Shown here: positions 42,091 through 51,703 of the stretch, piece by piece
Position numbering within the stretch: position 1 is the stretch's first letter
Layout: every line of letters begins with the position of its first letter
From: Streptomyces sp. NBC_00775
Lineage (GTDB): Bacteria; Actinomycetota; Actinomycetes; Streptomycetales; Streptomycetaceae
Direction: 5' to 3'
Length of the DNA stretch: 64,000 bases
Assembly: GCF_036347135.1 (NCBI RefSeq)
Contig: NZ_CP108938.1
Span: 5,952,001 to 6,016,000, forward strand
The notes under the pieces: model-generated
What the model was told of the DNA's origin: nothing
Seen by the model: the letters and a program-made list of their open reading frames with translations, nothing else
The model's database searches: none
Translations under genes and position numbers: made by a program

Positions 42091-42928
42091 CCACAGACTC
42101 GCTGGGCAGGGCTCGTCGTCGAGCCGGTCCCGCAACGACCGGTAGGGACGCCCTGAAGACACGGCGCCGGACTGGGAGCGCGGGAAGGGCGTGGGCGGTG
42201 TGCGTCAAGGCGCTGTGGTGTGGCGGCACATGCTGTGACGCGTGCCGACTCGGCAATACGCGAGCGAGCGCCGTGAGGCGCGTTCTGCCCTCGACGGCCG
42301 CCGTTGGGTCGTTCTGCAGGCGGACGGGTACGGACGGCATCAGCGGTCGTGCGATCCCGAGCATTCCGCCCGAAAAGATCCGTCCCCGTCGCCCATTCCT
42401 CTTGGCCTGCGGATGGGCGGGCCCACTCACCGCGTGTCCCTTCCCGACCGGAAGTGCCAGAGCGTCTTTGCGTTCCTGGATGTGCTGGAACCGGCAGATG
42501 ATGTCTGCCGCGTGAGAGGCGTCTGTCATGGATCCGGTGGCGAGCCGGTACTTCGCATCCAGAAGATCGTGGTAGATGGCGCTGTAGGCGCTGCACAGCT
42601 TGATGGATTCGTCGGCGCGATCGCTGAGTCCGCCGGCGTGGGGGGCGATGATCGTGAACGCCGCGAGGCTTGCCAGCGCAGAGACGAGTACCTGGGCGCT
42701 GAGCTGCGAGGACTCTGCGATGACGGGCCAGGCGAGGAGTCCTGCGGTGAGGCTGAGTACGGCGGAGGCGAGGGTGTACAGGCGGACTTTCTGCGCCAGG
42801 TGGGCAGCTTCCCGCGGCATTCTTTTGGCCCAGTAGCCTGCGTTTTCGATGCTTTGCTCGAGTAGCCGCGACATCATTGCGTCAGCCGGATTCTTCGACT
42901 GCCTAAATACCTTGGACAGCAGTTTCAT
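42080..42928 (-). CDS. SLATT-like two-TM protein with doubtful C-terminal half
   Basis: The first 160 residues look real. A basic helix (KLLSKVFRQSKNPADAMMSR) is followed by two membrane helices at about 50-70 and 77-97, then a helical part ADESIKLCSAYSAIYHDLLDAKYRLA and CRFQHIQERKDALALP. This is the layout of SLATT proteins, two-TM domains found as membrane effectors in CBASS and SLOG-linked systems. After residue 160 the composition turns Pro/Arg/His-rich with no pattern. A one-base shift near 42445 would meet a stop soon (GRDTR, stop), so the tail may be a frameshift product. No nucleotidyltransferase or SLOG gene lies next to it. The start is the ATG at 42928. Confidence 0.5.
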   Translation of the reverse strand: MKLLSKVFRQSKNPADAMMSRLLEQSIENAGYWAKRMPREAAHLAQKVRLYTLASAVLSLTAGLLAWPVIAESSQLSAQVLVSALASLAAFTIIAPHAGGLSDRADESIKLCSAYSAIYHDLLDAKYRLATGSMTDASHAADIICRFQHIQERKDALALPVGKGHAVSGPAHPQAKRNGRRGRIFSGGMLGIARPLMPSVPVRLQNDPTAAVEGRTRLTALARVLPSRHASQHVPPHHSALTHTAHALPALPVRRRVFRASLPVVAGPARRRALPSESVAQP

Positions 42929-43284
42929 GGCACTCTCACGATTGATGGGCAGTGCGTCGACAGTGATGGCACCGGCTCGCAACCCGTGACATCGACGCAC
43001 ATATGGTCTGCTTAAGTGACCCGCGTGCAGTAGCGCGGGTCGTTCCGCGTGATGCGTCGATGGGTGCGGTGCTTGTTCGTACCTGTGCCGCGTGCGCGCA
43101 GGCAGCAGCGACCGGAGGGCCTCACGGCCAGGTTCGAGAGCCTACGGATGTCCGAGTTCGTGTGCAGCGACATGCGGGGCGTTCGATAAACACTTAATGT
43201 GGCGTAACGGGTGTTACTGGGCGGGTGTCGCGCACGCGTTCAGCCTCCTGCGAGGGGGGCGTCCGTGGAGCAGTACTCAATGCC

Positions 43285-43321
43285 GGAGACCCCGGCCCGA
43301 TTGCGGCGGGCCGGGGTCTCC
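43285..43321. terminator. Hairpin terminator of the small secreted protein gene
   Basis: GGAGACCCCGGCCC (43285-43298) and GGGCCGGGGTCTCC (43308-43321) form a perfect 14-bp stem with a 9-nt loop, 21 nt past the stop of the minus-strand gene. The stretch 42929-43284 upstream has no gene. It carries a small ACCCGCG/CGCGGGT hairpin at 43019-43040 and a GTAAC-gggt-GTTAC dyad at 43204-43217. Confidence 0.85.
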
Positions 43322-43341
43322 GTGTTGTGCGGGTGCTGCTG

Positions 43342-43815
43342 TTAGTACGAGTCGTGGTGGTCATCGATCACGCGGAAGCTGCCCACCACACCGTCGCGGA
43401 CCTTCAGGCCGCCGTGCAGGTGCCGCGGAGGCGTGACGCCGTTGCTGGTGCTGAACGCGCCGACCGTCGCGAGGGGCGAGCCGTTGTCGCAGGTGACACC
43501 GCGGAAGACCTCGACGGTCTTCCGGCTGTCGTTGCGGATGTTGAAGCTCTTGGAGCCCAGACCGCTGACGACGGTGATGCAGCCCTTGGAGTGGGCCGAG
43601 TACGTCCGCTCGTTGAATTCGATCCATCCTCCGTCTCCCTCGTTACCCTTCGACGCACCGCCGTCGCCGCCGAGGGGGGCTGCGGCGGGGGCCGCCTGCT
43701 GGACGGCGGGGGCGGCCTCGGGGGCCCCGGCGGCCGAGGCGTAGGTGACGCCCGTGGCGGCGAGGGCCGCGGCGGCCGCAACGGCGGCAGTCATGGCGAT
43801 GTTGCGCGTGGTCAT
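43342..43815 (-). CDS. Small secreted protein, unknown
   Basis: The 157-aa precursor has a signal peptide (MTTRNIAMTAAVAAAAAL, cleavage near YASA-AG). An Ala/Pro/Gln linker comes next, followed by a compact domain with two cysteines (SKGCITVVSGL and RGVTCDNGSPLA) that may form a disulfide, and a C-terminal VIDDHHDSY. I do not recognise the family. It is a single gene with its own terminator and a 15-bp palindrome 68 nt upstream of its start, in a gene-poor stretch. Confidence 0.75.
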   Translation of the reverse strand: MTTRNIAMTAAVAAAAALAATGVTYASAAGAPEAAPAVQQAAPAAAPLGGDGGASKGNEGDGGWIEFNERTYSAHSKGCITVVSGLGSKSFNIRNDSRKTVEVFRGVTCDNGSPLATVGAFSTSNGVTPPRHLHGGLKVRDGVVGSFRVIDDHHDSY

Positions 43816-43882
43816 GGCGTTTTTCCCTGTCTCTGAGACATCGGCGACATCGGCTAGTGGCCGATCTGTGGATGAACGTACC

Positions 43883-43897
43883 GATAATCCGATTATC
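43883..43897. promoter_or_regulatory. Palindrome GATAATC-c-GATTATC
   Basis: A perfect 7+1+7 dyad lies 68 nt upstream of the small secreted protein start, in an AT-rich patch. Half sites of this type are typical operators, but the binding protein is unknown. From 43898 to about 44380 I see no credible gene, repeat or RNA. Confidence 0.5.
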
Positions 43898-44397
43898 CGC
43901 CATATCCGACATGCGGAAAATGTGGCAAGAGGGATCGATTGGACTCATATGCGCATTCATCTGACGCCCGGAACGCACCTGATAAGTCTTCAACCTGCTG
44001 TGCACAGTGCCTACTTGACGCTTCGTTGGGATGCCGGGCGACTGATGACGACGGATCACCCTGTCGGAGCAGGGCGGCAGGGTTCCGTACGGGACACGCG
44101 CACGTTCTCTCTGTATGTCTGTCATCTGCGGTCCGCTGCACACCGCCCTGAATGGTCGTCATCGGCGCCGACGTCGCCGCTCCTCGTGCAGGCTGGGCCT
44201 GCCGCCGTACACGGCGAAGGCGGAGCCCGGCGCCGGAACGGCAGTGACAGGCCCGGCCGCCGTCGCGTCGTCGAGGACGACAGCACGGACCGCAGGCCGC
44301 AGGTTCACGGAAGGCATCCAGACACGCCGGTAGGAAGCCGGGGCGCCGAAGTCCCTAAGTACGCTGGCAATTCCACCCCCCATAAGGAGTGCCGCGT

Positions 44398-45522
44398 ATG
44401 AGGCTCCGTCTGCAGGCCATCACCCGTGAAGAGCATCTGGCGTTCGTCGGGACGCGGGCCTCGGTCAGTCATATGCAGGTGCCGTCGTGGGGTGAGGTGA
44501 AGCCGGACTGGCGGGCGGAGAGCCTGGGGTGGTTCGACGGGGCGGGGCAGCTCGTCGGGGCGGGGCTGGTGCTGATGCGGCCGTTGCCGAAGGTGAAGCG
44601 GTATCTGGCGTATCTGCCGGAGGGCCCGGTCATCGACTGGTACGCGGCGGATCTCGCCGAGCGCTGGCTCGATCCGATGCTGGCGCACCTCAAGGCGCGG
44701 GGCGCGTTCTCGGTGAAGATGGGGCCGCCCGTGGTCGCACGCCGATGGAGCGCGGACGCGGTCAAGGCGGCGATCGCCGATCCGGCGGCGCGCCGGCTGG
44801 GGGACGCGGAGGCGACGACGTACGAGCCGGCGGCCTTCGGCGTTGCCGAGCGGCTGCGGAGCATGGGGTGGCAGCAGACCGAGGCCGGTGGTGAGGACGG
44901 GTTCGCGGCCGGACAGCCGCGGTACGTCTTCCAGGTGCCCTTCCGTGACCGGTCGTTGGAGGAGATCCACCGCGGGCTCAATCAGCAGTGGCGGCGGAAC
45001 ATCAAGAAGGCGGAGAAGGCCGGTGTGAAGGTGGTGCGGGGCGGCTACGACGACCTGCCCGCCTTCTACGAGCTCTACGCGGAGACCGCCGAGCGCGACT
45101 GCTTCATCCCCCGACCCCTGCCCTACTTCCAGCGCATGTGGACCGCACTGACCGCCGAGGACCCGAACCGCATGCGCCTCTACCTCGCCCACCACGACGG
45201 CGACGTCCTCGCCGCCGCCACGATGCTGACCGTCGGCGCACACGTCTGGTACTCCTACGGCGCCTCGACCAGTCGCAAGCGCGAGGTCCAGCCCAACAAT
45301 GCCATCCAGTGGCGCATGATGGCCGACGCCCACGAACTCGGCGCCGCCGTCTACGACTTCCGCGGCATCACCGACACCCTGGAGGAGTCCAACCATCTCC
45401 TCGGCCTTCTCCGCTTCAAGGTCGGCTCGGGCGGCGAGGCCATCGAGTACCTCGGTGAGTGGGACTTCCCCCTCAACCGCCTGCTGCACAAGGCGCTGGA
45501 CCTCTACATGGCGCGCCGCTGA
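44398..45522 (+). CDS. femX: FemX-type peptidyltransferase (peptidoglycan interpeptide glycine)
   Basis: The 374-aa protein has the duplicated GNAT fold of the FemABX family: PSWGEVKPDWRAESLGWFD, VLMRPLPKVKRYLAYLPEGP, the middle EIHRGLNQQWRRNIKKAEKAG, and DFRGITDTLEESNHLLGLLRFK near the end. In Streptomyces FemX adds the first glycine to the L,L-diaminopimelate residue of the cell-wall precursor, using glycyl-tRNA; this copy could be that enzyme or a paralog. The ATG at 44398 has AAGGAG 8 nt upstream. Confidence 0.88.
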   Translation: MRLRLQAITREEHLAFVGTRASVSHMQVPSWGEVKPDWRAESLGWFDGAGQLVGAGLVLMRPLPKVKRYLAYLPEGPVIDWYAADLAERWLDPMLAHLKARGAFSVKMGPPVVARRWSADAVKAAIADPAARRLGDAEATTYEPAAFGVAERLRSMGWQQTEAGGEDGFAAGQPRYVFQVPFRDRSLEEIHRGLNQQWRRNIKKAEKAGVKVVRGGYDDLPAFYELYAETAERDCFIPRPLPYFQRMWTALTAEDPNRMRLYLAHHDGDVLAAATMLTVGAHVWYSYGASTSRKREVQPNNAIQWRMMADAHELGAAVYDFRGITDTLEESNHLLGLLRFKVGSGGEAIEYLGEWDFPLNRLLHKALDLYMARR

Positions 45523-45654
45523 GGTCCAGGAGACCGGCGGCAGAAAACAGAGCCGGCCCCCCGCCCCTTCCTCGGACCAGCGACTGACAGGGACAGCTGC
45601 ACAACGGGTTCACACACCTGACGGAGTCCATTACCCTGGACCGAGAGGTGCAAC

Positions 45655-45672
45655 ATGATGAACGAACTCTGA
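45655..45672 (+). other. Possible five-codon upstream ORF (MMNEL)
   Basis: ATGATGAACGAACTCTGA follows GAGAGG by 6 nt and ends 20 nt before the EamA GTG start. It could be a translated mini-ORF or chance. No regulatory codon pattern is obvious. Confidence 0.3.
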
Positions 45673-45692
45673 GCCGATCCCCTGGAAGCCCC

Positions 45693-46676
45693 GTGAACAG
45701 CCCCAGCGCCGCCACCCCGTCCTCCCCGGCCCCGGCCGTCCCCACGACGGCACCCGTGCCCACGGACGGCGTATCCACGGCGGGCGGCCCGCGCCGGCGG
45801 GGCTCCCTCGGACCCGTGGGCCTGGTCCTCGCCGGAGGCGTCTCCGTGCAGTTCGGCGGCGCCCTCGCGGTGACCCTGATGCCGCGGGCCGGCGCCCTCG
45901 GTGTCGTGACGCTGCGGCTGCTGGTGGCCGCCGTCGTGCTGCTCGTGGTCTGCCGCCCCAGGGTGCGCGGGCACTCGCGCGCCGACTGGGGCACGGTCGT
46001 CGTCTTCGGCATCACGATGGCCGCGATGAACGGGCTCTTCTACCAGTCGGTCGCCCGCATCCCGCTGGGCCCCGCCGTCACCCTCGAAGTGCTCGGCCCG
46101 CTCGTGCTCTCCGTCCTCGCGTCCCGCCGCGCCCTGAACCTGGTCTGGGCCGGCCTCGCCCTCGGCGGCGTCTTCCTGCTCGGCGGCGGAGGCTTCAGCA
46201 GCCTCGACCCCACCGGTGTCGCCTTCGCCCTGAGCGCGGGCGCCATGTGGGCGGCGTACATCGTCTTCAGCGCTCGTACGGGCCGACGCTTCCCCCAGGC
46301 CGACGGCCTCGCCCTCGCGATGGTGGTCGCGGCGGTGGCCTTCCTGCCGCTGGGGATCGTCGAGTCCGGCTCGAAACTCCTCGACCCGACCACGGTCGCG
46401 CTGGGCGCCGCGGTGGCGATCCTCTCCTCCGTCCTGCCCTACACCCTCGAACTCCTCGCCCTGCGCCGCCTGCCCGCCTCCACCTTCGCCATCCTCATGA
46501 GCCTCGAACCGGCCGTCGCCGCCACCGCCGGCTTCCTGGTCCTGAGCCAGACGCTCTCCGCCATGGAGGCTCTCGCGATCGGGCTGGTCATCGCGGCGAG
46601 CATGGGGGCGGTGCGGACACAGGTGGGACGGGGGAAGGCGAAGGGGCTGGAAGGGCAGCTGGAGACCGGCGGCTGA
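45693..46676 (+). CDS. EamA/DMT superfamily transporter
   Basis: The protein (327 aa from the GTG at 45693) has a Ser/Pro/Thr-rich N-terminal tail. About ten TM helices in two EamA repeats follow, with GPVGLVLAGGVSVQFGGALA and RIPLGPAVTLEVLGPLVLSVLAS in the first and ALRRLPASTFAILMSLEPAVAA in the second. It is a RhtA-like exporter of amino acids or metabolites. An upstream in-frame GTG at 45648 is also open, but GGAAG before 45693 favours the shorter start. Confidence 0.88.
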   Translation: MNSPSAATPSSPAPAVPTTAPVPTDGVSTAGGPRRRGSLGPVGLVLAGGVSVQFGGALAVTLMPRAGALGVVTLRLLVAAVVLLVVCRPRVRGHSRADWGTVVVFGITMAAMNGLFYQSVARIPLGPAVTLEVLGPLVLSVLASRRALNLVWAGLALGGVFLLGGGGFSSLDPTGVAFALSAGAMWAAYIVFSARTGRRFPQADGLALAMVVAAVAFLPLGIVESGSKLLDPTTVALGAAVAILSSVLPYTLELLALRRLPASTFAILMSLEPAVAATAGFLVLSQTLSAMEALAIGLVIAASMGAVRTQVGRGKAKGLEGQLETGG

Positions 46677-46747
46677 CCGACCCGACCCGCGAGCCGAGCC
46701 GCGTCGCGCCGTTCAGCTCATGTGCCGCGACGGCTCCGAAAACCCGT

Positions 46748-47395
46748 TCAGCTAGTGCGCCGCAACGTCCCCATATAGCCGTTCGGCCGCTCGTGCTCCC
46801 CGAACCACAGCTGCGGCGCCCGCGCGTACGCGGCCGCGGCGAGTTCGCGCCCCCAGCGGCGGCTGGCGAAGGTCGGGATCGCGATGCGGTAGCGGCGGTC
46901 CGGCAGACCGGGGCGCGGCGGCTGGTCCCGCACGACGAGTGGCTTGAGCAGCGGATCGGCGTCGTCGACATCGCCGTACGGGCACAGCTCAAGGCTCATG
47001 ATCTTCTGGCCGGCCCTGGCGTTGCCCTTGTGCGCCCAGTACAGCCCGACCCCGGCCAGCGACTGCCACGGCACCACTGCCTGCCGCTCCCGGCTGTGCC
47101 GCCACCACACCCCGTACGCGTCGAAGGCGAGCAGCGTCCCGCGCCCCGCCCACAGCACGCACGCCATCAGCACCCCCAACCCGCCCAGGAACAGCAGCCA
47201 CACCCCGGCGAAGATCCACTGCCCGACGCCCGCCCCGCCCTTCGCCGCCGTGACGACGAGCGGCAGCGGCGCGAGACAGAGGGCGATCAGCGTGCCCGGC
47301 AGCCCGGTCCGAAGCCGACGCATCCCGAAGCGGAAGACAGTGGCGTCGGGGCCGGGGTGGGGTGGAGAGGGGTGGGGTGGAGAAGGGGGAAACAT
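46748..47395 (-). CDS. Membrane protein with two TM helices, unknown
   Basis: The 215-aa product starts at the ATG at 47395 (MFPPSPPHPSPP). A Pro/His-rich head is followed by two TM segments (LPGTLIALCLAPLPLVVTAA and QWIFAGVWLLFLGGLGVLMA). A soluble part with strand-like text follows (AGRGTLLAFDAYGVWWRHSR, VVPWQSLAGVGLYWAHKG), which recalls a bacterial PH-like domain. The function is unknown. It is divergent from the acyl-CoA operon. Confidence 0.7.
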   Translation of the reverse strand: MFPPSPPHPSPPHPGPDATVFRFGMRRLRTGLPGTLIALCLAPLPLVVTAAKGGAGVGQWIFAGVWLLFLGGLGVLMACVLWAGRGTLLAFDAYGVWWRHSRERQAVVPWQSLAGVGLYWAHKGNARAGQKIMSLELCPYGDVDDADPLLKPLVVRDQPPRPGLPDRRYRIAIPTFASRRWGRELAAAAYARAPQLWFGEHERPNGYMGTLRRTS

Positions 47396-47488
47396 GGCGG
47401 CAGAGCCTAGCGGGGTGACCTGTGCATGGCGAAGTCGCCCGCACCACTCGCGTTCACCGATCCGTGTTCGTCTCTGCGCCAATTAATG

Positions 47489-47500
47489 CAAGCATGCTTG
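47489..47500. promoter_or_regulatory. Palindrome CAAGCATGCTTG, candidate TetR operator
   Basis: A perfect 12-bp palindrome in an AT-rich context (AATTAATG before, ATTGTTT after) lies 62 nt upstream of the first gene of the acyl-CoA operon, where the promoter should be. TetR-family repressors of acyl-CoA operons in actinobacteria bind similar dyads. The TetR encoded at 57120 is the natural candidate; this is inference. Confidence 0.6.
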
Positions 47501-47561
47501 ATTGTTTCTGTGGCCGCTGCCATGCTCCGGGACACACAACGTCGTGCCCCGAGGGGAGCGC

Positions 47562-48398
47562 ATGGTGTCCGACCCGTCGTCCGTGATCGACGATCTGTGC
47601 CGGGAGAGTGAGGAACTCGACCGGCTGGTAGGGGAGTTGGGGGAGGGGCGGTGGGCGGTCGCCACGCCCGCTCCCGGGTGGACCATCGCCCACCAGATCG
47701 CCCATCTCGCCTGGACCGACCGCGCCGCGCTGCTCGCCGTGACCGACGCGGAGGCCTTCGCCAAGGAGGTCGAGAAGGCGCTCGCCGCGCCGGACGGATT
47801 CGTGGACGAGGGCGCGGAGGAGGGCGCCGCGCTGCCGCCGGCCCGACTGCTCGCCGCGTGGCGGTCGGGGCGGGCCGCCCTGGAGGAGGCCCTGCGCGCG
47901 GCACCCACGGGAACGCGGTTTCCCTGGTACGGCCCACCCATGTCGGTCGCCTCTATGGCCACCGGCCGTCTTATGGAGACCTGGGCCCATGGACAGGACG
48001 TGGCCGATGCGTTGGGTGTGATGCGTGCACCCACGGACCGGCTGAAGCATGTGGCGCGCATCGGGGTGCGGGCCCGTGACTTCGCCTTCGGGGTACGAGG
48101 GCTCACCGTGCCCGGCGAGGAGTTCCGCGTGGAACTTGTGGCTCCGTCCGGCGAGTTGTGGACGTACGGCCCGGCGGACGCCGCCCAGCGCGTCACCGGC
48201 CCGGCCCTCGACTTCTGCCTGCTGGTGACCCAACGGGCGCACCGCGCCGACCTGGCCCTACGGGCACAGGGCCCCGACGCCGATCGGTGGCTGGACATCG
48301 CCCAGGCCTTCGCGGGCCCGCCGGGGGGCGGACGCGCGCCGAAGGAGCCTGGACACGAGCCGCGGGAGCCGCGGGACCCGAAGGGGACCGGGCCGTGA
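47562..48398 (+). CDS. TIGR03084-family metal-binding protein
   Basis: The 278-aa protein belongs to the DinB/MDMPI-like TIGR03084 family. The four-helix N-terminal domain holds putative metal-binding His residues in [15 protein letters not shown] and [13 protein letters not shown]. The C-terminus has the wHTH-like/SCP-like part common to these proteins ([13 protein letters not shown]). The role is unknown, but members often sit beside acyl-CoA carboxylase genes. The ATG at 47562 has GAGGGGAG upstream. The stop overlaps the AtuA-like gene by 4 nt. Confidence 0.85.
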   Translation: MVSDPSSVIDDLCRESEELDRLVGELGEGRWAVATPAPGWTIAHQIAHLAWTDRAALLAVTDAEAFAKEVEKALAAPDGFVDEGAEEGAALPPARLLAAWRSGRAALEEALRAAPTGTRFPWYGPPMSVASMATGRLMETWAHGQDVADALGVMRAPTDRLKHVARIGVRARDFAFGVRGLTVPGEEFRVELVAPSGELWTYGPADAAQRVTGPALDFCLLVTQRAHRADLALRAQGPDADRWLDIAQAFAGPPGGGRAPKEPGHEPREPRDPKGTGP

Positions 48399-50098
48399 CC
48401 GCCGTACGACCGCTGCGCATCGGCAACGCCTCCGGCTTCTACGGCGACCGCTTCGACGCCCTGCGCGAGATGCTCACCGGCGGTCCGCTGGACGTCCTCA
48501 CCGGCGACTATCTCGCCGAGCTGACGATGCTCATCCTGGGCCGCGACAAGCTGAAGGACCCGAAGCGCGGGTACGCCAAGACCTTCCTGGGCCAACTGGA
48601 GGAGTGCCTCGGCCTCGCGCACGAGCGCGGCGTACGCGTCGTCGCGAACGCGGGCGGCCTCAACCCGGCCGGACTCGCCGACGCCGTGCGGGAGTTGGCG
48701 GACAGGCTCGGCATCCCGGTGCGCGTCGCCCATGTCGAGGGCGACGACCTGACGCACCGGTACCCGGGGAGTCTCGCCGCGCACGCCTACCTCGGCGGCG
48801 CCGGCATCGCCGCGTGTCTGCGCGAGGGTGCGGACATCGTCGTCACGGGGCGGGTCACGGACGCGGCACTCGTCACCGGGCCCGCCGTCGCCCACTTCGG
48901 CTGGGGACCGGGGGACCACGACCGGCTCGCGGGCGCTGTCGTCGCCGGGCACGTCCTGGAGTGCGGCACCCAGGCCACCGGCGGCAACTACGCCTTCTTC
49001 GCCGACCACGACCCGGCCCTCCTCCGCCACCCCGGCTTCCCGCTCGCCGAACTCCACGAGGACGGCACGAGCGTCATCACCAAACACGTCGGCACCGGCG
49101 GCCTCGTCGACGTCGGCACGGTCACCGCGCAGCTCCTGTACGAGACGCAGGGCGCCCGGTACGCGGGCCCCGACGTCACCGCCCGGCTCGACTCGGTCCG
49201 GCTGACCCAGGAGGGCCCCGACCGGGTCCGGATCGAGGGAGTGCGCGGTGAGGCCCCGCCGCCCACCCTCAAGGTCGGCCTCAACCGGCTCGGGGGCTTC
49301 CGCAACGAGGTCGTGTTCGTCCTGACAGGACTCGACATCGAGCGCAAGGCCGCCCTCGTACGCGACCAGTTGGACACCGCACTCGCCACCGCCAAGTCCC
49401 GCCCGGCGGAGGTGCGGTGGGATCTCGCCCGCACCGACCACCCCGACGCCCCCACCGAGGAGACCGCGAGCGCACTGCTCCGGCTCGTCGTACGGGACGC
49501 GGACCAGAACGCGGTCGGCCGTGCGCTGAGCGGAGCCGCCGTCGAACTGGCGCTGGCGAGCTACCCCGGATTCCATGTCATGGCGCCCCCTGGGACGGGC
49601 TCGCCTTATGGGGTCTTCGAGGATGTGTACGTCCCCCATGGCGCCGTCGACCATGTCGCGGTCCTCCATGACGGGCGCCGGGTGCCTGTGGCTCCGGTCG
49701 AAGACACCCGCGTACTGGAGACGCCGGAAGAACCGCCGTTGCCCGAGCCGTTGCCTCTGACCGGACCGACCCGCCGTGCGCCTCTCGGCCTTGTCGCCGG
49801 CGCCCGCAGCGGTGACAAGGGCGGGAACGCCAATGTCGGGGTCTGGGCGCGCACGGATGACGCGTGGCGGTGGCTGGCCCATCACCTGACCACGGACAGA
49901 TTTCAGCGTCTGGTGCCGGAAAGCCGCCCTCTGAAAGTCGTCCGGCACGTACTGCCCAACCTCCGCGCCCTCAACTTCGTCGTCGAAGGAATCCTCGGCG
50001 AGGGCGTCGCCTCCCAGGCCCGTTTCGACCCCCAGGCCAAGGCCCTCGGCGAATGGCTCCGCTCCCGTCACCTGGACATACCGGAGAGCCTCCTGTGA
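48395..50098 (+). CDS. AtuA-family (DUF1446) acyclic terpene utilisation protein
   Basis: The 567-aa protein shows the AtuA pattern: [53 protein letters not shown], and the C-terminal AtuA-like ferredoxin-fold domain with [20 protein letters not shown]. AtuA proteins are needed for citronellol/geraniol degradation in Pseudomonas, though the reaction is unknown. Here it is translationally coupled (GTGA) to both neighbours. Confidence 0.9.
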   Translation: MTAVRPLRIGNASGFYGDRFDALREMLTGGPLDVLTGDYLAELTMLILGRDKLKDPKRGYAKTFLGQLEECLGLAHERGVRVVANAGGLNPAGLADAVRELADRLGIPVRVAHVEGDDLTHRYPGSLAAHAYLGGAGIAACLREGADIVVTGRVTDAALVTGPAVAHFGWGPGDHDRLAGAVVAGHVLECGTQATGGNYAFFADHDPALLRHPGFPLAELHEDGTSVITKHVGTGGLVDVGTVTAQLLYETQGARYAGPDVTARLDSVRLTQEGPDRVRIEGVRGEAPPPTLKVGLNRLGGFRNEVVFVLTGLDIERKAALVRDQLDTALATAKSRPAEVRWDLARTDHPDAPTEETASALLRLVVRDADQNAVGRALSGAAVELALASYPGFHVMAPPGTGSPYGVFEDVYVPHGAVDHVAVLHDGRRVPVAPVEDTRVLETPEEPPLPEPLPLTGPTRRAPLGLVAGARSGDKGGNANVGVWARTDDAWRWLAHHLTTDRFQRLVPESRPLKVVRHVLPNLRALNFVVEGILGEGVASQARFDPQAKALGEWLRSRHLDIPESLL

Positions 50099-51693
50099 CC
50101 GTCCTTTCCTCCGCGCTCGACATCAGCGGCCCCGACTACACCGCCCACCGCGAAGCCATGCTCACCAAGCTCGCCGAGCTGGACACCGAGCACGCCAAGG
50201 CGCTCGCGGGCGGCGGCGAGAAGTACGTCGCCCGGCACCGGAAGCGCGGCAAGCTGCTCGCCCGGGAGCGGATCGAGCTGCTCCTCGACCCCGACACCCC
50301 CTTCCTGGAGCTGTCGCCGCTGGCCGCGTACGGCAGCGAGTACGCGGTCGGCGCCTCGCTGGTCACCGGGATCGGGGTCGTCGAGGGCGTGGAGTGCCTG
50401 ATCACGGCGAACGACCCGACCGTGCGCGGCGGTGCCAGCAACCCCTGGAGCCTGAAGAAGGCCCTGCGGGCCAATGACATCGCGCTCGCCAACCGGCTGC
50501 CCTGCATCAGCCTCGTCGAGTCCGGCGGCGCCGATCTGCCGTCCCAGAAGGAGATCTTCATCCCCGGGGGCGCGATCTTCCGCGACCTCACCCGGCTGTC
50601 CGCGGCCGGAATCCCCACCGTGGCGGTCGTCTTCGGGAACTCCACCGCCGGAGGCGCGTACGTCCCCGGCATGTCCGACCACGTGATCATGGTCAAGGAG
50701 CGGGCCAAGGTCTTCCTGGGCGGGCCGCCGCTGGTGAAGATGGCCACCGGCGAGGAGAGCGACGACGAGTCCCTGGGCGGCGCCGAGATGCACGCGCGCG
50801 TGTCGGGTCTCGCGGACTACTTCGCCGTCGACGAGCAGGACGCCCTCCGGCAGGCCCGGCGCGTGGTCGCCCGCCTCAACCACCGCAAGGCGTACAGCGA
50901 TCCGGGCCCGGCGGTCCCTCCCAAGTACGACGAGGACGAGCTCCTGGGGATCGTCCCCGGCGACCTGAAGCACCCCTTCGACCCGCGCGAGGTCATCGCC
51001 CGCATCGTCGACGCCTCCGACTTCGACGAGTTCAAGCCCCTCTACGGGACGAGCCTGACGACCGGCTGGGCGACGCTCCACGGCTACCCCGTCGGCATCC
51101 TCGCCAACGCCCAGGGCGTGCTCTTCAGCGCCGAGTCCCAGAAGGCCGCCCAGTTCATCCAGCTCGCCAACCAGCGCGACATCCCACTGCTCTTCCTGCA
51201 CAACACCACCGGCTACATGGTCGGCAAGGAGTACGAGCAGGGCGGCATCATCAAGCACGGCGCCATGATGATCAACGCGGTGAGCAACTCACGGGTCCCG
51301 CACCTGTCCGTCCTGATGGGCGCCTCCTACGGAGCCGGTCACTACGGCATGTGCGGGCGCGCGTACGACCCGCGCTTCCTGTTCGCCTGGCCCAGCGCCA
51401 AGTCGGCCGTCATGGGCCCCCAGCAGCTCGCGGGCGTCCTGTCGATCGTCGCCCGGCAGTCGGCGGCGGCGAAGGGGCAGCCGTACGACGACGACGCGGA
51501 CGCGGCGCTGCGCGCCATGGTCGAGCAGCAGATCGAGTCCGAGTCGCTGCCGATGTTCCTGTCCGGGCGGCTGTATGACGACGGGGTCATCGACCCGCGC
51601 GACACCCGCACCGTTCTCGGCCTGTGCCTGTCCGCGATCCACACGGCGCCCTACGAGGGCGCGCGCGGTGGCTTCGGCGTCTTCCGGATGTGA
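50095..51693 (+). CDS. Acyl-CoA carboxylase carboxyltransferase subunit (MCC/GCC beta type)
   Basis: The 532-aa protein is a biotin-dependent carboxyltransferase: ARHRKRGKLLARERIELLLD, SLVTGIGVVEGVECLITAND, PTVRGGASNPWSLKKALRAN, SGGADLPSQKEIFIPGG, and the C-terminal GYMVGKEYEQGGIIKHGAMM. The GGASNP and LPSQ motifs match the methylcrotonyl-CoA and geranyl-CoA carboxylase beta group rather than PccB. It should transfer carboxyl from biotin on the partner subunit (51704-53560) to a 3-methyl-enoyl-CoA. It is GTGA-coupled to the AtuA-like gene. Confidence 0.92.
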   Translation: MTVLSSALDISGPDYTAHREAMLTKLAELDTEHAKALAGGGEKYVARHRKRGKLLARERIELLLDPDTPFLELSPLAAYGSEYAVGASLVTGIGVVEGVECLITANDPTVRGGASNPWSLKKALRANDIALANRLPCISLVESGGADLPSQKEIFIPGGAIFRDLTRLSAAGIPTVAVVFGNSTAGGAYVPGMSDHVIMVKERAKVFLGGPPLVKMATGEESDDESLGGAEMHARVSGLADYFAVDEQDALRQARRVVARLNHRKAYSDPGPAVPPKYDEDELLGIVPGDLKHPFDPREVIARIVDASDFDEFKPLYGTSLTTGWATLHGYPVGILANAQGVLFSAESQKAAQFIQLANQRDIPLLFLHNTTGYMVGKEYEQGGIIKHGAMMINAVSNSRVPHLSVLMGASYGAGHYGMCGRAYDPRFLFAWPSAKSAVMGPQQLAGVLSIVARQSAAAKGQPYDDDADAALRAMVEQQIESESLPMFLSGRLYDDGVIDPRDTRTVLGLCLSAIHTAPYEGARGGFGVFRM

Positions 51694-51703
51694 GGTCTCC
51701 TCA

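Noticed and set aside
43003..43197. 64-aa plus-strand frame
   Set aside because: Composition is random, no ribosome site, no family resemblance.
44159..44383. 74-aa minus-strand frame with NLRPAVRAVVLDD, faintly like a NUDIX start
   Set aside because: Only a dozen residues look plausible, the rest is random, and there is no NUDIX box.
41559..44397. Prophage or integrative element
   Set aside because: No integrase, excisionase, tRNA or att-like repeat was found, so the accessory pocket cannot be called a mobile element from sequence alone.
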